A stretch of DNA of 64,000 nt from Lamellibrachia satsuma (GCA_033239005.1 BSQZ01000037.1:434001-498000), one strand, 5' to 3'; positions 26,463-39,517 are shown, counted from the first letter of the stretch. Notes: generated by a model from the letters alone, not told the origin. Program-made: numbers and translations.

Positions 26463-26841
26463 AATTTAAAGATAAACACAAGTCATGGTTTGGGGCCTAT
26501 GCACCGATAAGAGTTATTAAACATAACCATTTGCAACTACAATTAAAAATATCACGCCAGTGTTTCCCTCTTGAACACACCGCGTTTTATTTCATTGGCC
26601 GCGCCGCACTGTTAGACAACGCTACGTTATTAGTGTATGTACGTTACTAGTGTCTGTTGTCTGGCAATATTCGCTCACCTAATGAAAATCTGTTTGTAAG
26701 CACCTAGTCCCACACTTGCCAATAGCATATGGCTATGATGTTTGCATCTAAAGTCAACTTATGTAACATATTTTGACCTTTGTTTCCGAAACTAGTTCCT
26801 TTGTGATTTAGCAGCACATTTGACTGACAGTTTTCGTTACT

Positions 26842-26948
<107 letters not shown>

Positions 26949-27419
26949 TGGCTAATAAATTAATTCTTTACAAATCAAACAAGAGACCACCAACTGACAA
27001 CAATTACTGTAACACACAATATACACTATTTTAAAACTAGAGGGATGGTGCATTATTAGGCTTCTGGTGACCTTTTAGTATTATACTGATGTAACCAGTG
27101 TCAGTTTTGTTTTCTTGTTCGCCAGTGTCAACACTTTAGCGGTTCACGGAAACCCGGTAGGGGGTACTATGTGACAACCCATGTTATAATCTTACAATAC
27201 AAAAGATCTACGTAAAGTTACAAGGACACCATAATACCCTGCACTATAATGAAATGTGAAAGTTATTGAGATGACTAGATAATTTGGTTAGAGTTTTTTG
27301 TTGAGCGTAACATATATATCTGTTTGTTTTGTGTTGTCAAGGAAACATTGTTTTCCGGAATCACTGTAAGTCTGTGCACAAAATTTACTGTGCTCTGCAT
27401 ACATTTATGACTACTGTTG

Positions 27420-27465
27420 GAGTGCGTGCGTGTGTGCATGCGTGCGTGCGTGCGTGCGTGCGTGC
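27420..27465. repeat. (GTGC)n microsatellite
   Basis: Imperfect gtgc repeats at the position of the gt tract in A2 intron 3. Confidence 0.9.
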
Positions 27466-27516
27466 ACCTTTAAAAAGCATTAATATAATCGCAAGCAATA
27501 TATGTAATTTGCAACG

Positions 27517-27692
<176 letters not shown>

Positions 27693-27819
27693 CACTATTG
27701 GCGTGATCACATTTACATGAAGAAGAGCACCGTAAATGTGTGCACAACCTATTAGTGGCGTGATCGCATTTAAATGAAGAAGCCCAGTTATATTGCCTGA
27801 AATCAAAACAGCCACGCAC

Positions 27820-27960
27820 TGTCAGCTGCATATCCATGGCGTATGCCAGCATAGTCTTCGTCTGTTGTCGTCAGATTTAGATACCGCATCGCGATGGCGA
27901 AAAGGTATGTCGAGATACCTTTTCCATCGACGTGGAACTGTGAGTATGCTTCCTTGATTT
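27820..27960 (-). CDS. Calmodulin-like gene B, exon 3
   Basis: A 141-base phase 1-1 exon, acceptor atgcatttcag, donor a/gtgcgtgg. It encodes (E)IKEAYSQFHVDGKGISTYLF, then AIAMRYLNLTTTDEDYAGIR and HGYAAD, open throughout. It aligns with calmodulin exon 3, but the first EF-hand loop is HVDGKGISTYLF: the first ligand Asp is His and Glu12 is Phe, so calcium binding by this hand is unlikely. The second hand's helix is also eroded. Whether the gene is a diverged functional protein or a pseudogene cannot be decided here. The open frame and correct splice signals argue for the former. Confidence 0.65.
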
Positions 27961-28639
27961 CTGAAATGCATTATAAATATTGTGTTTGACGCACGCATTT
28001 AATAGACGACACACCCTGTTGCTAAAACATCCTCCTCTATTCATTTAGCATTTAGCCCATAGTGAATCAGGCGTTGATGTTCAACTCTGTAGTGCGAGAA
28101 TGGTTTAAGTAACATGCGCAGTCGGTTTGATAAAATAATGCGTACATAGGCTAAACCCATCGAACGAATTAGCTTTGATCGTTGCATCGGGTAATTTGCG
28201 AAAGTGTGAGTAGACTTATGTCACAGTATATGGAACCGGACCGCTCTTGCTTTTTTTGTTGCCGAATTGTAACCGGAGCAGGTCTGTTGGACGATCTCAT
28301 AAAACACATTTGCAAAATGACCTAGCAAGTTGTAGTGGACACTAGATATTTGTGATTTTTCGCGAAATGGTTCGAAAGCGAGAAAAATTAAACAATTGGA
28401 TTGAAAAAACCTTTAAGATGCACCGACAGTCAGATATTGCAGTGAATGCTAACACAAGCAACTGGGAACGACTTTGGACCTGACATACACAACATCTTTT
28501 ATTTGTGGAAATATTGGCTTACATGACCCGTGAGTCACATTTCCTGGCAACGTATTATTCTTTAGCAATAATAAATTTGCAATCCGTGCAGAAAACAAGC
28601 ATTTGCATATTTTGCTATTTTCCGATTAAAGTGTGACAT

Positions 28640-28873
28640 TAAACTTGTTCAGCAGGGTAGTCAATTAAACTTGTTCAGCAGGGTAGTCAATTAAACTTGT
28701 TCAGTAGGGTAGTCAATTAAACTTGTTCAGCAAGGTAATCAATTAAACTTGTCCAGCAGGGTAGTCAATTAAACTTGTTCAGCAGGGTAGTCAATTAAAC
28801 TTGTTCAGCAGGGTAGTCAATTAAACTTGTTCAGTAGGGTAGTCAATTAAACTTGTTCAGCAGGGTAGTCAAT
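28640..28873. repeat. 26-bp minisatellite, 9 copies
   Basis: The unit attaaacttgttcagcagggtagtca recurs every 26 bases, starting about 120 bases downstream of exon 2 of unit B, within its intron 2. Unit C has a single copy-like remnant (gaacttgctcagtagtca near 40622), so the expansion is specific to B. Confidence 0.9.
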
Positions 28874-28990
28874 GGTTTATAAGTAGGTTGCAATGATGTG
28901 GAATGTGAGTCAGAACCTGTCAGTTAAGAATCATACCATAGACCAACTGGTTTTTGATGCTTCTATGTTAACGAAACGATGGCTACCAAC

Positions 28991-29021
28991 CAGCAAACTG
29001 CTCGTCTGTTATCTGGTCAGC
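28991..29021 (-). CDS. Calmodulin-like gene B, exon 2
   Basis: A 31-base micro-exon encoding A-D-Q-I-T-D-E-Q-F-A plus the first base of the next codon. This matches the calmodulin N-terminus ADQLTEEQIA after its initiator Met. The acceptor is atctttcag and the donor g/gttggt, weaker than consensus. Length and phase are identical to exon 2 in unit C (31 bases, phase 0 entry after ATG, phase 1 exit). It is too short to be found by open-frame scanning and was recognised by position and motif. Confidence 0.8.
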
Positions 29022-29389
29022 CTGAAAGATAACCAGCTCACCGTTAATGCAAAACGTATAATATGTCATCCAAAATTAATGTAACGTAATAAGGACCATA
29101 ACATAGGTTTAAGATGTACTGAAGCACGAATGTTTGATCCAAGACCACGTATTATATTTTAAACATTTAAAGTGACGTTTACAATATTAAATACTTAGCG
29201 TGAGATTATGAAGTTCAATTGAAATATCATGCAATATAAAAGTATGCTTAACATGAGATTTAACAAAGATTTTTCCAAAGCTAAAAGCTCCATATGGCAA
29301 GTGTGAAGGAATCCATTGGCTTATCGAGAGTCCAACAATGTTGTCATCTACGTATAACCCATCCATATCCGTTATCTGTTAATGTTATT
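29022..29389. other. Intron 1 of unit B, similar to unit C
   Basis: Similar to 40866-41110 of unit C (aaacatttaaagtgacgttt in both). No other feature. Confidence 0.6.
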
Positions 29390-29640
29390 CGTAAACATAT
29401 TCATACCGTCCTTTCCTACCATTTATGTCATATTTAAAATGTTGCCCCCAAATAAAATATACCGTGGTGGTGTGTCCTTCATTGTCTATGACTTTGTCTA
29501 CTTTCCTAATGATTGAATCCCTTTTGACACCCGCGAAGCTCCTTTCCTCTCGACTCACCAGTGTACCATAATCTTGCAGCACACTGTGCTTCCATCCACC
29601 TTTCTTGCTGTCATTTCTCACTTCGTAGAAGCAGCAACAA
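29390..29640 (-). mobile_element. CR1-like ORF1 relic (minus strand)
   Basis: The minus-strand frame reads RDSIIRKVDKVIDNEG and onward. It resembles the GDSIVRKTDRVLNKGDD block of the SGNH esterase domain in the CR1 ORF1 at 57010-58113, suggesting an older or different CR1 subfamily. Beyond this block the 191-residue open frame continues upstream to 29960 through the repeat at 29790-30180 and is probably not a gene. Confidence 0.45.
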
Positions 29641-29789
29641 CATCCACCCTTTCCAAATGAATATGTAGAAAATTTGCAAATTGTTATATTATTTTCTAAA
29701 AACATTAACGTTCTTTGTGTACTTTTCCATATTAAAATATGAAGTTTAAGAAGAATCCCCTTAGCTGGGCAGCGTTCTCTAGTATCTCT

Positions 29790-30180
29790 TATCTGACTTT
29801 CGCTCGCCTTCGTCAACTCGCTGAGAAGAGAATCTTGTTCCGAACACGTGGTTTGACTGTTACCCACTCCATTTTGTGTACACGTCACCGTGAAGCGACA
29901 GCAGCCAATCGATGTCATTATCGAGATTCTACACAATAACATTGTTTTGCATGATTTCACTCTTCAGTGTGACAGTTTTTAGTTCACTTGCATTTGATGA
30001 GTTAACCAAATCCCCGAACTAATCTAATTATGTATGCACCCAGAATCTCGGTGCAAATATAATTTCTGTCTTATTGAAAAGTACAGTTCGAGTCCAGGAA
30101 TGATATCTGCGACACATGGTAGCGCCACATCGCGGAACCTGGATAATCGAGGCTACCTATTCTCGTGGAGTTTGTGTTTG
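29790..30180. repeat. Inverted copy of the 7740-8180 repeat
   Basis: The reverse complement of the A1 repeat interior aligns here: ttacccactccattttgtgta, cgacagcagccaatcgatgtcattatcgag and ggataatcgaggct. Confidence 0.7.
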
Positions 30181-30640
30181 TTACGATGAAGTGGGGCTAA
30201 GAAAGTTGCTAGTGTTGATTGTAGCCGTGTACTAGAATACAGATTCAACAATGTCCTCATTGGCGTTGGTTATATCCAGTTTCCGGTAACCGCTCGGTTA
30301 TCCGAACGGATTTAACAAATAGTGGTCATGCGCTGTGTTGAGTCATGGCCAACGAATGCGGAAACACTAGATAAACGTGAGCGCATCACGCTCTGATGCA
30401 CAAGCTGAACACTTGCTTTATATAAGTACGGAGCTTCATGCATCGCTGCGTGTGACTGGCATACGACATACCGTTGGCCGGGGATCGGCCGGGGGGAGGT
30501 GTTCTCTCTTTCTTTAAGGTTTTTGTCTCTGACTGGTGAAAACGTCGATTATTGTTATCTGACTGACTTACTTTAACTATCTATCTTATTTATATTGCAT
30601 CATAGACGATGCGCCTACGTGCGGTTGACGTATATAGTAT

Positions 30641-30930
30641 GTACTTATGGAACATGATCATAAATGTTGTCATTGACTGATATACGTATGTACTTATGGA
30701 ACATGATCATAAATGTTGTCATTGACTGATATACGTATGTACTTATGGAACATGATCATAAATGTTGTCATTGACTGATATACGTATGTACTTATGGAAC
30801 ATGATCATAAATGTTGTCATTGACTGATATACGTATGTACTTATGGAACATGATAATACATGTTGTCATTGACTGATATACGTATGTACTTATGGAACAT
30901 GATCATAACTGTTTTCATTGACTGATATCA
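30641..30930. repeat. 49-bp minisatellite, 6 copies
   Basis: The unit gtacttatggaacatgatca...gactgatatacgtat recurs at 49-base spacing from 30641 to about 30930, in intron 1 of unit B. It is absent from unit C. Confidence 0.9.
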
Positions 30931-31418
30931 GGACGTTTGCATCAAACGTTTTCCCTAGCTACAACATTTTGGATGCCCACAATTTACTAAATGTATGGTC
31001 AAGAAGTCCCCAGTGTCGAATAATTATTCTCAAATAGTTACATTCCAAAACGCCCATTATATAAGTGGACGTAAGGCGTCTCGTTGTGAACGTATTGAAT
31101 AATTACCGCTTTTGAGAGTGGGTGCCTAACCTTTCGCCAGACATCTAAGTAAAAGTGAAATACACGGCATTCCTTAAATAAGCTGTTAGGTAATATGACT
31201 GGCAGTACCGTCACGACAGATCGATGACGTGTCGTAAACACGACGTATTTCGTCTATCGGACGAAAACGTGCTATTTCACTAAAAGTAACTTTTCTAACA
31301 ATGTGTTTGTGATAAAATAACCTTTAGATATTGCTATTCAGCTAAATGTTTTCAGACTTGTGTGAAAGCAGCATATTCTACTAAGTATAACGATTACCCC
31401 ACATACGAGTATACTCAC

Positions 31419-31421
31419 CAT
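31419..31421 (-). CDS. Calmodulin-like gene B, initiator exon end (ATG)
   Basis: On the minus strand an ATG is followed at once by a consensus donor GTGAGTA. In many calmodulin genes the first intron lies immediately after the initiator Met, and exon 2 here (28991-29021) starts exactly with the second residue. The exon 5' border is not defined. Upstream sequence to about 31880 is conserved with unit C 43498-43985. Intron 1 would be about 2.4 kb. Confidence 0.65.
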
Positions 31422-31880
31422 TCTGATGATGATGCTGAATGTTGTTCTCCTGATACTACTCACACTGTCGCACCTTTCTCAGCGTGTCCACCCTAGTTCG
31501 CCAGCAATTTAATCGATCAAAGTGCCGCGACGAATCACACTCGGATCCTTCCGCCAGCCGCAGCACACACCCGTCTATGTAATCTTCCGACGTCGTTAAC
31601 TATCAAACGGCTAACTTCGCCCGTGCGAGATACATCGGTGTATGTTGATAACGAGCCCGGTAGCTTTGATGGAATAGATAAGATGTGTTGATGTCATGGC
31701 ACTTGGTCGCTGTAAGTTAACATAGCGGCGCGAGTCGGCACGCGATTCAATTACCGCGCGTTCATTGGTCAAACGGATCCTGCAATTACGCCAGTGCGGC
31801 ATCGTCGAACGCCCGTACGTTTTGCTGTCCAGCGACCGGTAATCGTACAGTGGTTTTGTATGGAAGCGAATGCGCTATTC
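31422..31880 (-). promoter_or_regulatory. 5' UTR and promoter region of unit B
   Basis: A CpG-containing block similar to 43498-43985 of unit C (cacactgtcgcacctttctcag; ccgcgacgaatcacac). Both copies carry CCAAT on the minus strand (31764-31768 here; 43878-43882 in C), about 345 bases upstream of the start codon. Conservation outside exons supports a shared promoter. No TATA box is evident. Confidence 0.5.
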
Positions 31881-31954
31881 GTGGCGACCGTGGAGTAAGC
31901 AACTCATGTAATACTACGATACGGGGGAAAGGAATATTGTTTTTGATTGGTTGG

Positions 31955-33185
31955 AATTAATTGGTTGCGACCATGTGAGTATGGAAGGATTAATTGATAT
32001 TATGTGTGGGCCTAAAAGGGTTAATCGAGCTCAGTGTCACGTCATGCCTACTGGGCCCATGTAAACAATGGCTAACTTTGTAAATACTGGCTCGATTGAA
32101 TGCTTCAGATATATCTGTGTTTCAGATCTTTCTGCAGGGAAAGTGTGATTGTATGTGCTATTCATTAAACAATGTCAGTCTACGCTGACGTGCATGTAGT
32201 TCTTAGTTACACAGCATTCATGCCCAGGTGAGTGAAATGATTGAGTCTATGTAATAACTTCCAAGGACTAGTTCCAAAAAACTTAACAGGATTTTTAAAG
32301 CCAACGTTTATGTACATACCTCTGAAAGTTAAAATTAATGTCCAAATAGAAACACATCCAGTCAGTGATCTTGTGAGAAACATTGTTGATTCAAAAAGAA
32401 AACAACCATTTGTGTTCGCGAGAGGTAGGCGTATCCTATAATATCCTGCAATAGCCTATCATATCCTATCATATCCTAACGGCGGAGAGCGAACCGATTG
32501 GCGAAGAGTGCGGCGACGATGCAAACGTGGTGCCCCCTGGCGTATCGAACGTCGCTAAAATAAATAGGTTACCAGACACTTGTTCGCTGGTTAAACGTCG
32601 CTTGCTTCCGGCTCCCGTGTCAAACAAACCTGTACACACGACCCTGTCAATTCTTTCCTTGTAAAAGGATTGCATGCAGTATGAGGTAACTATAATATTG
32701 GCTGCCACCATCTGCTTAGCAGATGGTTTGTGGCCGGTGGCACCCACATTTTGTTGCATTTTTAGGTTTGTATTCAGCGTTAGTATGGTTGGACTTAATT
32801 CGACCAGTAGTAGAATGTCTAGATTTTGATTTTGCAACTGTGGGACTAGTCACTAGGACTTGTCTTTATATTATGTTGACAGCCATTAAACAGCCAAGGC
32901 CAGTATTTCCATAATAATTAATTGGTTGCGACCATGTGAGTATGGAAGGATTAATTGATATTATGTGTGGGCCTAAAAGGGTTAATCGAGCTCAGTGTCA
33001 CGTCATGCCTACTGGGCCTATGTAGACAATGGCTAACTTTGTAAATGCTGGCTCGATTGAATGCTTCAGATATATCTGTGTTTCAGATCTTTCTGCAGGG
33101 AAAGTGTGATTGTATGTGCTATTCATTAAACAATGTCAGTCTACGTTGACGTGCATGTAGTTCGTAGTTACACAACATTCATGCC
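31955..33185. repeat. ~270-bp direct duplication
   Basis: Sequence at 31955-32230 (ttggttgcgaccatgtgagtatggaagg ... cattaaacaatgtcagtctacg) recurs almost unchanged at 32919-33185. The interval between contains repeat R1. Confidence 0.9.
32480..32670. repeat. Dispersed repeat R1, copy 3
   Basis: Shares ggcgtatcgaac, ggttaaacgtcgctt and gtgtcaaacaaa with the A-unit copies. It is preceded by a tatcctatca array, as is copy 4. Confidence 0.8.
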
Positions 33186-33189
33186 AAGG

Positions 33190-33448
33190 TCGCTGAAAAG
33201 GTGCAGTCTTTCTAATAACCTACAAGGACTAGCTCCAGAAAGTTGAACAGGATGTTAAAAGTGCAGTCTTTCTAATAACTTACAAGGACGACTAGCTCCA
33301 GAAAGCTGAACAGGATGTTAAAAGGTGCAGTCTTTCTGATAACCTACAAGGACTAGCTCCAGAAAGCTGAACAGGATGTTAAAAGGTGCAGTCTTTCTAA
33401 TAACCTACAAGGACTAGCTCCAGAAATCTGATCAGGATGTTAAAAGGC
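33190..33448. repeat. ~60-bp minisatellite, 4 copies
   Basis: The unit gtgcagtctttctaataacc...gaacaggatgttaaaag is repeated four times with small indels. Confidence 0.9.
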
Positions 33449-34138
33449 AATACATATTTCGTGTGCCTACGCAGTTCCATTACCCAAGAATCCCCGGTGT
33501 ATTTGGTTAATAACGGGGGCGTGCAACCCTTTCTAAGTTTGCGTGGAAAAAACCCAAGTACTATGTAGGTTGAAAATGGACGATTCGTCCAATTTATTTT
33601 GGAGGGTGAATTTCGACGTAACTGCCACTGTGCACACAGCATTAAATGTAAGATGCCTGCAGCATAGGATGCACAGTCAGAATAAACAGTCTGTCTGGAT
33701 AATTCCATCAGTGTAGAAGACAAACTGGTACATGTTAGCAATAACAGTGTGACCAAAAACCCTTGTCGCTATTATATAATGTTCCGATATAACAATTTTT
33801 TAAGGAAAAACGATATTTAAGATTGCACAGTACAGTACCAGCTAGACTATTTACAAAATCACTACACACAAAAGCGGGGTGTAACTAATCCCCCAGGCCC
33901 TCTTTGCTTGCAGATTGGGACACCACACCCCCCAAAGGGCAATACCTATGTACACACCTATGATAGTTAAGATTAATGTCCAAATGGAAGCAAATGGCAG
34001 CACATCCAGTCAGTGATCTTGTGAGAAACATTGGTGATTCAGTGTCAACTCAAAAAGAAAATAACTATTTGTGTTCCCGAGAGGTAGGCCTATCCTATCA
34101 TATCCTGCACTATCCTATCATATCCTATCGTATCCTAA
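33449..34138. other. No gene recognised
   Basis: A 119-residue minus-strand open frame (33397-33756) has no recognisable motif. A tatcctatca array lies near 34091-34135. Confidence 0.4.
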
Positions 34139-34325
34139 CGGCGGAAAGCGAACCGATTGGCGAAGAGTGCGGCGACGATGCAAACGTGGTGCCCCCTGGC
34201 GTATCGAACGTCGGTAAAATAATTCGGTTATCAGACACTTGTTTGCTGGTTAAACGTCGCTTCCTGCTCCCGTGTCAAACAAAGCTGTACACACGACACT
34301 GTCATTCCTTTCCTTGCAAAAGCTT
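34139..34325. repeat. Dispersed repeat R1, copy 4
   Basis: Nearly identical to 32480-32670 (gcgaaccgattggcgaagagtgcgg). Confidence 0.85.
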
Positions 34326-34967
34326 GTATACAGTATGAGGTTACTATAAAATATATATATATATTTTTTGTTCTGGCTGCAATTCAGATGTCCGACTTAA
34401 TTGCGACTTCTTACCATTGAAGTCAAGAGGTGTGCTTTTCCGTCTTTTTATGAAGAACGGCTGGAAATGTAAAAGTTTCTTTGTCTCTCCGTCGGCTTCA
34501 ACTAATTCGACTGATGCATGTCTTCCAAAAACGTTCTTTCATCAGATTCATAATATCTTGTTAATCTGGTTGACCTTGTCTAATGGGGGGGGGGGTGACA
34601 GGGATCTCAACTTCCTATATCCCACCTGTTTTTGGGGCCAACCTCCCACCTCCCACCGATTTACGAGGCCAAGTTCCCATCGCCCACTTCCTGCCAGACC
34701 CCCTCCCAAGTATATCTTTCATGTAACTGTGATGCAGCGTGAGCCTATGTTATATATGCTTTATTGGCGACGCATAGTGGTGCTCGGCGAACATAATGAA
34801 TCCGCTAATAACCTGTCCACGCTGTTTCGCATTCGTATCACGGAATGTAAACGTAGATCGAGGTTAATCCTCTCAAGCTGTTCAATACCTGTGTTGTTTC
34901 GGCCAATTAACGTCCGACAATTTGGACACACTCCATCACAATTCCGCAAAGAAACTTCAACTTTCAG
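34326..34967. other. No gene recognised
   Basis: Contains a poly-G run near 34586. Open frames here lack motifs. Confidence 0.4.
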
Positions 34968-35302
<335 letters not shown>

Positions 35303-36617
35303 ATGGTTTGGGTAATTGCACCAAACACGAATTGACATCGTCGAAAAAGAAATTTCGTCGGGCAATACTTTGTGCTGAGCGACAGCGGAATTAATTGATC
35401 ACGTGCGTGCAATTCACTTTTGTATAATTATTGTGTATTGCTGAAGAACAGAATAATGAGCCGAGGCCTCAACTTAAGATCTTTAATTACGTCCCAAGCA
35501 CTACAAAGCTACATATGTTAATGGAGTTTAACCATTATTTATAAGAAATAATAATTTGGGTTTTGGCACATTAAACGACCCCTTACTAAGGTCGAAAGGG
35601 CCATTGTCTATGCGCCAGTGATAGTGATGTCCAGGTTTTAATCAAATGTGTGTAAGTATATTCATTCTACAATATTACAATCGCTTCTCCAATAAATTGT
35701 AATTAAACCGTAATTAAACTTGGCCACGTAGACAAATACCCAGTCAGTCTTGCGAAGCGAGCTCCACATGTGTTGATACGATCGTCATTAATTTATCCAC
35801 AAGTTCGTCACCAGAGAGATAATTACTAGGAACAATACACATAAACTGATACGAAGTCTGCTAGATTTGTTTATCGTACGCAAATAATTTCAAGAATTAA
35901 CACCATTTTGGTGAACATTGACCAGAATATCAACGAGGAGGAAGACAATTAGAGATGTTCGTTGGTAGCAAGAGTCACTTCAGGGAAGGTAGGCGTTCCC
36001 ACACTGCATGCTGCTAGGCTTAATCTACTGACGTAGGCATATATTGTTTCGTTGTGAAATCGCTAACCACGCTTACATAAGATGACAGTGGAATGCATAA
36101 GGATGAATATAATCGTGTTAGGACTTCGTGGAATGATATCGTGATCAAGAACTACATCAAATGAACACATGGATCACACCTACCACACACGCTTCAAAGG
36201 AGCAACACCGCATTCTAACATGTTGTGAATACTTCTTTAGGAATAATTCTATGCGAAATGTAAAGCAAACATAAAGGAATTGGGTTGAACAAACTTAGCA
36301 TTTTGCGCATTTTGAATATAGATTTTACTGTAAATACTTTGTTACATGTAAATATGTATACAACTCGAAGTTGAAAATGGAGTGCTATTATCAAATATAA
36401 CTTTTTCCATCATTGACCGAAGAAATACTAGATCAATCCAGGAGCAGCGGTTAAACGGCTAAGGATGCAGGTTAAACACGAGAATGCTACAAAATCACCA
36501 AACGTGGCAAGGAAGTATAATTAATGGCGACGATAAAAACTGGGTTGAATATACGTATACAAAATAGCAAACATGCAGTCACGTCCAAACTAATTGTAGC
36601 AACCACAGTCTACAATA
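35303..36617. other. No gene recognised downstream of unit C
   Basis: AT-rich sequence without supported features, 3' of the unit C gene. Confidence 0.45.
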
Positions 36618-36722
36618 ATGACTTGGCAGTATTGACTCGGCAGTAATGACTTGGCAGTATTGACTCGGCAGTAATGACTTGTCAGTATTGACTCGGCAGT
36701 AATGACTTGGCAGCGTTGACTC
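36618..36722. repeat. 28-bp minisatellite, about 4 copies
   Basis: The alternating unit taatgacttggcagtattgactcggcag is repeated, about 165 bases 3' of the unit C stop codon. Confidence 0.85.
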
Positions 36723-36885
36723 GTCTGTCCACAATTAAAACCACGCAGCGGTAGAGGAAGTTATATTTTAACTGCATTGATTGTCGGGTGTCAGAAGTAT
36801 CGTTTCTTAGTATATTCAACATGTGAAGTTAGCACAGTGTGATAGTATATATTCAACATGGTTGAAAGCAGTGTCTCTGACGTAT

Positions 36886-36914
36886 CTATCTTGTAGTCAT
36901 CATGGTTGCAAACT
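36886..36914 (-). CDS. Calmodulin-like gene C, short terminal exon
   Basis: A 29-base last exon, acceptor tttctgctttcag. It encodes the completion of Glu, then FATMMTTR and TAG. This is the calmodulin C-terminus (EFVTMMTSK in the canonical protein), supplying Glu12 of the fourth EF-hand loop. The acceptor and its flank resemble those of the long terminal exon in A1/A2, so the two exon types may be related by duplication. Confidence 0.85.
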
Positions 36915-37171
36915 CTGAAAGCAGAAAAAACGTGTATTACAATCTACCAACAACTAATACGTATAAAGGCATTTTAGCACGATAAAACTAATAATTATGA
37001 CGGTACGAGCAATTATCGTCAAAAACCAACATACGGCACTAAGACAGTATTAGTTATTTTCTACGCTAACGTTAATTATGTTAGGCTTTGGGCAAACCCA
37101 TGGTAAAACCTCATCCTTGGGAGTAATCATAGTTGTTTATGTTGCGACCGACACGCGCCTCATTTCCGATC

Positions 37172-37300
37172 TTTAATCATCGTCAGCCCAGACGCATTTT
37201 CATTAAAACGACCGAACCGTACTTTTTAAGTTCTAAAAATAGCTTCATTGCAATATCTTTTAACTATCTTTAAATCAGACTCATTGTCCAGAATCGATCA
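37172..37300 (-). pseudogene. Relic of long EF-hand terminal exon in intron 4 of gene C
   Basis: Minus-strand sequence from about 37247 reads MKLFLELKKY, aligning with MREFLIDFKEY of the A1/A2 terminal exon. The following attaaagat.ggaaa.gaggcgcgtgtcggt matches the sequence that follows the A-unit stop codon. The upstream EF-hand loop is unrecognisable and in-frame stops are present. It is therefore a decayed counterpart of the exon that is intact in A1 and A2. Confidence 0.5.
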
Positions 37301-37494
37301 CGAACGAACGAACGAACGAACGAACGGGTAACCTAGGCTACGTTGAAGTGTGATAATTATTAAAGCACTTTCCACTTTCGCGGTAATACATACAAGACAT
37401 GATTATTCCAACTCTAATAATATGCATTTGGCGTATAGAGTACATGTGCAGGTGTAGAGCATATTGTAGTTCGGCCATTTGTGTACTATCATAC

Positions 37495-37710
37495 CTTCGT
37501 AGTTGACCTGTCCATCTCCATCTATGTCAACCTCCCGGATCATTTCGTTCGTCTGTTTCTCGCCCAAATTTGTCGTGACATGCCTCAGCTCAGCAGCACT
37601 GATAAAGCCATTGCCATCTTTGTCAAAAACACGGAATGCTTCGCGAATCTCCTCCTCACTGTCAGTGTCCTTCATCGTCAAGAACTCGGGGAAGTCGATC
37701 GTCCCATTGC
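37495..37710 (-). CDS. Calmodulin-like gene C, exon 4 (EF2 to EF4)
   Basis: A 216-base phase 1-1 exon, acceptor gttgcag, donor gaag/gtatga. It encodes (G)[28 protein letters not shown], loop [31 protein letters not shown] and [13 protein letters not shown]2 (completed from exon 3), EF3 and EF4 loops keep every canonical ligand. Two short deletions relative to canonical calmodulin stand out: about five residues (MARKM region) in the central linker, and about four residues (DEEV region) in the helix entering EF4. The predicted protein is therefore about 140 residues instead of 149. Calmodulin is a cytosolic and nuclear calcium sensor. Both deletions would change the geometry with which targets are held. 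Confidence 0.85.
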
Positions 37711-37929
37711 CTGCAACAGGTGAAATACAATTATCTATGATGGAACTAGATAGTTGTTCCCAGGGAGGTGTGTTAGACACGTGGATAAATCAGCACGGCG
37801 TATCAGACCGACCAGTACAGGACAGGAATGTGAAACTAATCGTCTGAGATATGGCAGAATTGTAGATATATGTGATGTTATGCACATAAAGTGTGTGATG
37901 TGTGAGCTATTTAAACAGCATTACTTAAC

Positions 37930-38040
37930 ATCACACGCACGCACGCACGCACGCACGGACGCGCGCGCGCATGCACGCACGCCCTCTCTCTCTCTCTCTC
38001 ACACACACACACGCACGCACACGCACATACAGATATATAT
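37930..38040. repeat. Compound CGCA/CT/CA microsatellite
   Basis: Short cgca, ct and ca tracts in intron 3 of gene C. Confidence 0.9.
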
Positions 38041-39517
38041 TTTGACTTGGTTATAATTAAAACAAGAGCCCACCAACTGACACAACGTCCGAAACAAATA
38101 CAATGGTCATTGTTTAATTCTAGCGAGCCAGTACATTATTATATTTCTAGAATTACACTTTAGTAATTTAGTTGGGGAAACTGGGGCAAGTTGACGACGA
38201 TAAGCATTAATCGCTTATGTAATTGGCTTCTGCATTTTCTTTGGCATTTACTTTAACACCAGCAATATGGCTACCATACTACTTAAGCAGGAATATGTGT
38301 ACGCTATGGTGGTGACACCTTGCGAATCACAACAACAAATGTTTCAAGATATTAACAATTTATATCAAATTAATTAAGAGGGCCATGTGCAAACCAAAAG
38401 CAACACTTAGGTGGAGTCGACCTGGAAAAGAAAAAGGGAAGGCCTAAAGAAGCGCCGAAAAGAACATTTTAAAGAGAGTGATAGAACACAATAGACAAGA
38501 TGGCCAATGCTGTTCAAGACAGGGAAAGGGGCGTGCGACTGTTTCTGCCCTGTGCGACGCTTTCAGTGCAAGAGGAGAGAAGAATAATTAACTAGAGAGG
38601 GAGAAAACCCTAATCTTTGTCCCTTTTGTTTTCCTGGTGCAAATCAAATACCTTACAAGACCTAACATTTTATTTTCTTGAATAAAAGTTCGTGGCTATT
38701 ACAAACATTGTTTTAATAGGGCTTATTTACGTATAATGTTCAACCAATATGGTTGTAGATGAAATAAACGTATTGTTGTTGCTGTTGTTGTCGCTGCTGC
38801 TGCTGCTGCTGTTGGTGCTGCTGCCGTTGTTGTTGTTATTATTATTAAGTGTTTTACTATTAATAAGGTTGTGATTCGCAAGGTGTCGCCACCATAGCGT
38901 CTACGTCCGGTTAGCCGGTTGTAGGCGCCAATACGTAATAATCTTAGAATCTGAAGCGGCCATGAAGATAATGGATGAGAAACATTTACCAGTCCGTTTC
39001 CTATAGGTCTATGTATGCATTAATCAATAACTACCCGCACTGCTAGGAAATATGAACGTATTTAGATGACTGGAAAAGATGGAATTTTTACGTCATGATA
39101 GCTGTGACTGCTTTTTTGTGTTGCAAGGAAACATCGTTTTCCGGAATCTGTACAAAAAGTTTACTGTGTTTTTGCAAACATCAATAACTACTGGTGTGTT
39201 GGTGTGTGTGCTGGTGTGTGTGTAGGTGCTGGAGCGGATCTAGGCTTGTTGGCTTGGTTAACTCTGTCAGTCCTAGTTAGATGTCGTTCTATTTACAAAC
39301 GGGGGGGGGGAGGGGGCGGGATTGATGTCGTTCTACTTACAGAAGGGTTAACATTAGCCTGCTGCTAATATTTAAGTCTTCTTTATATTGGCACCACACT
39401 CCGATGTAGGCCTATATACGTTGTCCTTTAACGTAATATGTGCACGGATCTAAGACCCCCTCCATGGCCTAAGGGGTCTTAAGATCTCCTGGCTCCGCTG
39501 TTGTTGTTGTTGTTGTG
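38041..39517. other. Intron 3 of gene C
   Basis: Contains a gtt/gct trinucleotide tract (38771-38848), a poly-G run near 39301 and text shared with intron 3 of units A2 and B (ggaaacatcgttttccggaatc). No gene. Confidence 0.5.

Noticed and set aside
29385..29960. 191-residue minus-strand frame as a host gene
   Set aside because: Its C-terminal half resembles a CR1 ORF1 relic and its N-terminal half overlaps a dispersed repeat. There is no splice or domain support.
39228..39500. Small DNA element with ends like ggagcggatcta and ctggctccgctg
   Set aside because: The inverted match is short and imperfect and no target duplication is visible.
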